Positions 32,328 to 36,390 of a stretch of 36,390 nt of DNA are shown here, one piece after another. The number at the start of each line of letters is the position of its first letter. Within the stretch, counting starts at the first letter, position 1. Origin of the DNA: Bigelowiella natans CCMP2755 (lineage: Eukaryota > Cercozoa > Chlorarachniophyceae). The stretch is from positions 1 through 36,390 of the forward strand of contig ADNK01000893.1 in NCBI GenBank assembly GCA_000320545.1, given 5' to 3'. The notes under the pieces are model-generated. The model was not told the origin of the DNA. It worked only from the letters and a program-made list of their open reading frames with translations, and did no database searches. Both the position numbers and the translations under genes were made by a program.

Positions 32328-33134
32328 TCAGGTGTTGTTTGTTATTGGAGGACCATCCTTAGTTTTTAGCTGATCTCGTATCATTCCACTGAAATTGAAT
32401 ATTGTGAGCTCCTCCACACCAAAAAGTTTTTTCAGCTTTTGGTTGACGTTTATCTTGTGAGGTTCCCGCGAGTCATGCAAATTTTCAGCTTTCAGATAAC
32501 TCCAGACACGACGTATTGCCTCCGTCCGTGTAATTTTAAGATTTTTTGATTCATCGCCAAAAAATTCCTGAAGTTTGGGTCCTAGTTCTACTTCATCGTC
32601 ATCATCAGCTCCACGCTTTCGTTTGCGCGGCCTAAAAGGTCTACGCAGTGTTTGAACTTGCTGACTGGTTTCATTAGGGGCGGGAGAACTCATTTTCTGG
32701 ACTATTTTGGTAATTTCTTTGTTGATAAACTTTATTCTCGCCTTAAGAGAGACCCCCAGCGAGTCTTCCAGAAGTTTCACCACCTTCGTCAAACTCAATT
32801 TCTCTAAGTTGCCATTCGTTACAAGGTGATGTGTCTGAAAAGTATAGTGACGTTTCAACGAATGATCCTTGAGTTTGGGAGTGTTCGAAAAATGGAACAG
32901 CAAAGGATGAAAATAGTGCGAATGAAAAAGAGAAAGACGGATGAACGGACCAACTATAATCCTCACATTTTACGAAAACTTATGGATCATTCTGAAGTGA
33001 CCTCTGCATATAACGTATCATCATCAAGCCCCCCTGAGTCGGGCAGCTCCATTATCTACTTAGTTCTCTGTTATCGCTCCTCTCTGTTACTAGTTTCTGT
33101 CACGCTTCTTTACTCATACGCCATTTTCTGCCAT
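32328..33134 (-). CDS. DEK_C-SWIB domain protein (UAF30/TRI1-like), 173 aa, two exons
   Basis: The long exon (32834 down to 32328) follows the acceptor TTTTCAG. It encodes a DEK_C-like helical segment (about residues 15-55, LTKVVKLLEDSLG), a basic nuclear-localisation-like cluster (residues 69-79, RRPFRPRKRKR), an acidic patch and a SWIB domain (about 89-161: LGPKLQEFFGDESKNLK, RRVWSYLKAENL, NQKLKKLFGVEEL). A 15-nt first exon (33134-33120, M-A-E-N-G) ends before GTATGAGTA and joins in phase 0 across a 285-nt intron. DEK_C plus SWIB is the arrangement of yeast UAF30 and TRI1, linked to RNA polymerase I transcription and chromatin. That function is inferred from the family. The SWIB exon is secure; the tiny first exon is less so. 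Confidence 0.8.
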
Positions 33135-33554
33135 GAGAACTACGTCCAAAGAGCTACTGGTTTGTTAGATATATGCGGGTATCATTATTGACTAAATAAC
33201 TACCACCCGTAGAAAAATTTGTAGCGGATCTAGTTGAGATAGAGACAATGTATACTTTACGATAAAATGGTGATATATATTTGACCAACTAGTAAAAACA
33301 TAAGAAAGCCGATGCCGCTGAACAGTAAACATTGTTTTTATTGTTGCGAGGACGCTTGGATCAAATACCTTCAGAACATACCCTGCTGGAAAAATATCCA
33401 AATGTCTTGCATAGATCTAAAATTCGCGACATCAACTCACAAAACGAGTGAACGATGAAATATGAGCACGAAAAAAAAATAACTCTGCGAAATATCGGAA
33501 TACTTGGATTTGCCCACCACCCCTTTAGACGACATGATTCTATGATTGTCGCAT

Positions 33555-34203
33555 TCAATTGTGCTCATGGATGAACACACGCGAGATTTGTATGCAGAGA
33601 AGGGCGATGTTCAGAATGAGCAGAATTCTTAAACCAAGCACTATTTTGGAAGGAATAAAAAATAAAGGTGAATACTGAGCCATTAGTCGCAAAAGGCCTT
33701 GACGTATAGACAAATTCAGGAGTAAAATACCTTTTAGGTGAGCGAATATATGCTGACATAGCCCAATGGCTTCGCATACCTCACGTAACGCCCTGATGAC
33801 GTATAATTGGGACATATGCAGCTGAAATATGTTGTCGCAATTCAAGATCACACTACATTTCTGTATTTCGATGTTAAATTTTGGGCAGCACTCGCCAATT
33901 CTGGAGCCAAGTTACGTACAACAACCGGGCCCTTGAAACCTCTATCGTCGAGGCGAACCCCCCCCCACAGCGTCAAAACGAAGAGACATTTGGGATTCAT
34001 GGTGTATATCGTAGAAATTCATTAATCACGGTGCGAAGGAGTTGCTCTTTCGAGAAATAAGGTAATCAAGCCGAAGTCTGGTGTCAATTTCATTCTCATT
34101 CATAAATTGGTTCGACACTCGATCAGGGCAGTTCCTACCTAAAAGGCTGCGACGCAGACCCTCTGGAATGTCCGGGTGGTCAAGGCGGCGCGGCGCCGCC
34201 TCG
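33555..34203 (-). CDS. Possible multi-exon gene with a hydrophobic C-terminus, uncertain
   Basis: Three minus-strand segments with splice borders keep phase: 34203-34139 (phase 2 in, donor GTAGGA), 33939-33857 (donor GTAGTG) and 33821-33555 (acceptor TATTTCAG, stop TGA). The last piece is 88 open codons ending in a strongly hydrophobic helix (IVLGLRILLILNIALLCI), suggesting a C-terminal membrane anchor. A further segment at 34464-34332 also fits in phase but overlaps plus-strand kinase exon 1 (34320-34419), so at most one reading is right there. I recognise no family. Three matching phases could arise by chance. Confidence 0.25.
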
Positions 34204-34319
34204 CTACCAGAATTTAAGCTCACCCAGCATAAACAGTAATAAACAAACAAGTTCATCGAATAGATAAAGAACAGCGAAGCGCTACATTCGAATGTTTGTG
34301 GATATTGATGAAATCACTA

Positions 34320-36285
34320 ATGTACAGGTACCTAGAGTATTGCCAGACTGGAGTTGAGCGCAAGGAAAGGGACCGATACATTAAGCTAATCAATAATGTT
34401 CGCTTGACGAAATCAGACGGTTGTACGACGACGACTTCTTCCTTCGGATGAAACCGAGTTACTTCTAAATTTGTGCAATGTTTGTATACAGTGGATTCTG
34501 TAGCGGTGCTAGAATCGATTCCAGAATATAACGATCCAAGGATTCGCGAGTACGAGAAGAGGCTCATTCAATGCAACTTCTTTACGTTCCACAACATCAT
34601 AAGCGAGCCCCTGGGCTACTACTGCTTCTGCCAGGTGCGTGGACAACAACGGCAATATATATATAAAGACAGAGTACCATAACATCCAACAAACATATTA
34701 GTAATCTTGAACCTCGTCGTCTTTTGCAGCACATTTGCGAAGTTTTCGGCATGTCGAACGCAGAGTTCTGGATGGAAGTTATGTCGTTCGAGGCGGTAAG
34801 TAAGCTGAACCGTCTATTCCTTTCTCCAGATATTTGCGATGAGATGAATCTGATTAGAAAGTTGACTATTTACATACTCCTACTCATTAGTGGAAACTTC
34901 ACCGTCATTCGCGATGGGTAGCACGGAAGGTAGCTGTCTCATAAAGTGTTGTTGCCTTTTTGTCTCGGAGCTCATTCTCTCTCTCTCCCTCTCTATTACA
35001 GCAACAGAAGGAAGAAAAAAAGGAAAATGGAGAAGAAAAGGAGAGTAGAAAGAGCCCCAAGGGGAAGGAAGGGGATAAGCGAGGAAGAATGGGAGTCCTG
35101 ATGGGCCTCGAGGAGTCAGATTCAGCCGACTCGCAGTACAACGAGGTGTTAGAAGAAAGAAAGGTGAAGCGAACGTCTTCCAAGTGGCAGCTGGAGGCGA
35201 GCGAGGAGGAGAGGAAGAAGAACGTAGGGTCCATGCTGTTCGGGACGGTGCCGGACAACACCACCGAAAACGTTGGACGCACCGCAAGCCTTGGGAGCTA
35301 CGAGACGCGGAAGTCTCGCAAGAAGCGCCCGCTGGTAGACTTCCTGATCTCGAAGAACTACCACGACCACACGGCAGCCGGGACCACCAACAGCTTCCAC
35401 CAGAAGACGACTTGCACGGAAGAGAAATCGAGCACCAACCAGCACCACTCCGAGTCCCAGTACGTGACGAGCGACGTCGTCGAGAATGGCCCCAAGGACG
35501 TCGTGTACCGGCGGCTCTCCGAGGAGGAGATCCACAACTTCAAAGGCAGCGTCCACTTCAAGGTCTACGTGCGTCACCTCTTCAAGCAGCAGATGGAGGT
35601 GGGGCCGGACGACTTCGTCATCGTGAAGATGCTCGGCCAGGGCGGGTTCGGGAAGGTGTTCTGCTGCAAGAAGTCTGACTCCGGTAAGCTCTACGCGGTG
35701 AAGTGCCTCTCCAAGGCGCGCATCATACAGAAGAAGGCGATCAGCATGACGAAGCTCGAAAAGGACTCGATGGCCCGGCTGCGGTCGGACTTCATCGTGG
35801 GGCTCGACTTTGCGACGCAGGACAGCGAGAATCTATACCTGGTGATGACCCTCATGACTGGCGGCAACCTCCGCTACCACCTGCGCCGTGACGGCTTTGG
35901 GCTGCATCTTTCAAGGTATGATGATTAGTGATAATGATAATAATAATTATAATGACAATTAGGGTTAGTTCATCCCGACAAAAAGAGCTTTGGAGGAGAT
36001 GGGCCGGGGGGGGGGGGGGGGGACCCAGGGGAAAACACTTTTTCGGCAGCAGTAATAAACAACACCTGGAAACGGTAACGGCAGGGGGGGAATTATCGAT
36101 CGGTTGCGGTCATCAACAGGGTCGTCCTCCCCATCGCATTCTCACTCATATTATCATCAGGGTCTATGCTGGGGAAGTGCTCCCCGGCCTTGAGCACATG
36201 CACAAGCTACGGATTTTCTACCGAGACTTGAAACTGGACAACATCTTGCTGGATAGCCACGGGAACTGCCCCCTCTCTGATCTAG
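34320..36285 (+). CDS. GRK-like AGC protein kinase with partial RGS-like region, 3' partial
   Basis: Exons: 34320-34419, 34492-34634, 34730-34795, 35002-35915, 36161-36285 (then beyond the window); phases 1, 0, 0, 2, 1 all match. An RGS-homology-like segment (residues about 50-103) precedes a charged linker and an AGC kinase domain. Kinase landmarks: glycine loop GQGGFGKV (315-322), K337, E356, YRDLKLDN with D430, and DLG (448-450) in place of DFG. DLG together with MTLMTGGNLRYHL, which resembles the GRK signature LTLMNGGDLKFHI, points to the GRK branch, whose members phosphorylate active receptors. The start ATG is a choice: there is no stronger upstream candidate, and an upstream exon is possible. 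The GTTGGG donor at 36286 makes the codons before the TAA at 36333 intronic. Confidence 0.82.
34492..34795 (+). other. RGS-homology-like segment, apparently incomplete
   Basis: Exons 34492-34634 and 34730-34795 read FFTFHNIISEPLGYYCFCQ, then HICEVFGMSNAEFWMEV. This matches the first half of an RGS fold (F-x-x-I-x-x-E-P-x-G, then E-F-W). The next exon passes directly into a Lys/Glu-rich linker, so the second half of a roughly 120-residue RGS fold is missing. It could lie in an unrecognised exon within 34796-35001. Confidence 0.5.
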
Positions 36286-36390
36286 GTTGGGGGGGGTATC
36301 TTTCGGGTCGGAAAAAACAAAAACCTCGTGATTAATAGAATTATAATAACCTTTATTAATAAGAGTGGGGCCTTATTTTTTGTTTATTTT

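Noticed and set aside
34292-34346. Alternative first kinase exon (34292-34327) joined by a 19-nt GT-AG intron
   Set aside because: The phase fits, but a 19-nt intron is far shorter than any other in the window. The ATG at 34320 needs no such intron.
1-36390. tRNA or rRNA genes
   Set aside because: I saw no cloverleaf-compatible A/B box pair or rRNA-like segment by eye. A tRNAscan run would settle this.

Overview
This window is eukaryotic nuclear DNA. Genes are split into many exons with GT-AG introns, and the three exon chains I could rebuild keep reading phase across nearly every junction. The domain families (PH-BEACH-WD40-FYVE, SWIB, a GRK-type kinase, a Ty3/gypsy-like retroelement) are also eukaryotic. 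Very dense microsatellites in the introns of a GC-rich gene suggest a unicellular alga or other protist. The sequence alone does not fix the lineage.

Layout. From base 1 to 18263 (+) lies most of one giant gene, cut at its 5' end, for an ALFY/WDFY3-like protein: helical N-terminal region, concanavalin-like module, PH-BEACH, WD40 and a C-terminal FYVE finger. I place at least 28 exons, about 12.3 kb of coding sequence. Three exons carry apparent frame breaks in G or C homopolymers. From 18264 to 19618 is a convergent intergenic spacer. From 24931 down to 19619 (-) I rebuilt a 16-exon gene that no long open frame reveals. It encodes about 539 residues with a possible N-myristoylation signal, an EF-hand-like pair and coiled-coil segments.

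From 25527 to 31242 (+) is an apparently complete and recent LTR retrotransposon. It has two 326-bp LTRs that are identical by eye, a 4-bp target duplication, and one uninterrupted 1657-codon Gag-Pol frame. Right of it the DNA is more AT-rich and nearly free of microsatellites. It holds a small DEK_C-SWIB protein gene (33134 to 32328, -), an uncertain exon chain (about 34203 to 33555, -), and the 5' part of a GRK-like AGC kinase gene with a partial RGS-like region (from 34320, +), which runs off the window end.

The genes do not look like one pathway. They cover PI3P-linked autophagy scaffolding, a possible calcium-sensing membrane protein, chromatin or rDNA-type SWIB function and receptor-kinase-like signalling, with a selfish element between them. 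The most interesting items are the hidden 16-exon gene, the hairpin-packed LTR with a divergent integrase core, microsatellites abutting splice acceptors, and the repeated homopolymer frame breaks in an otherwise conserved giant gene.
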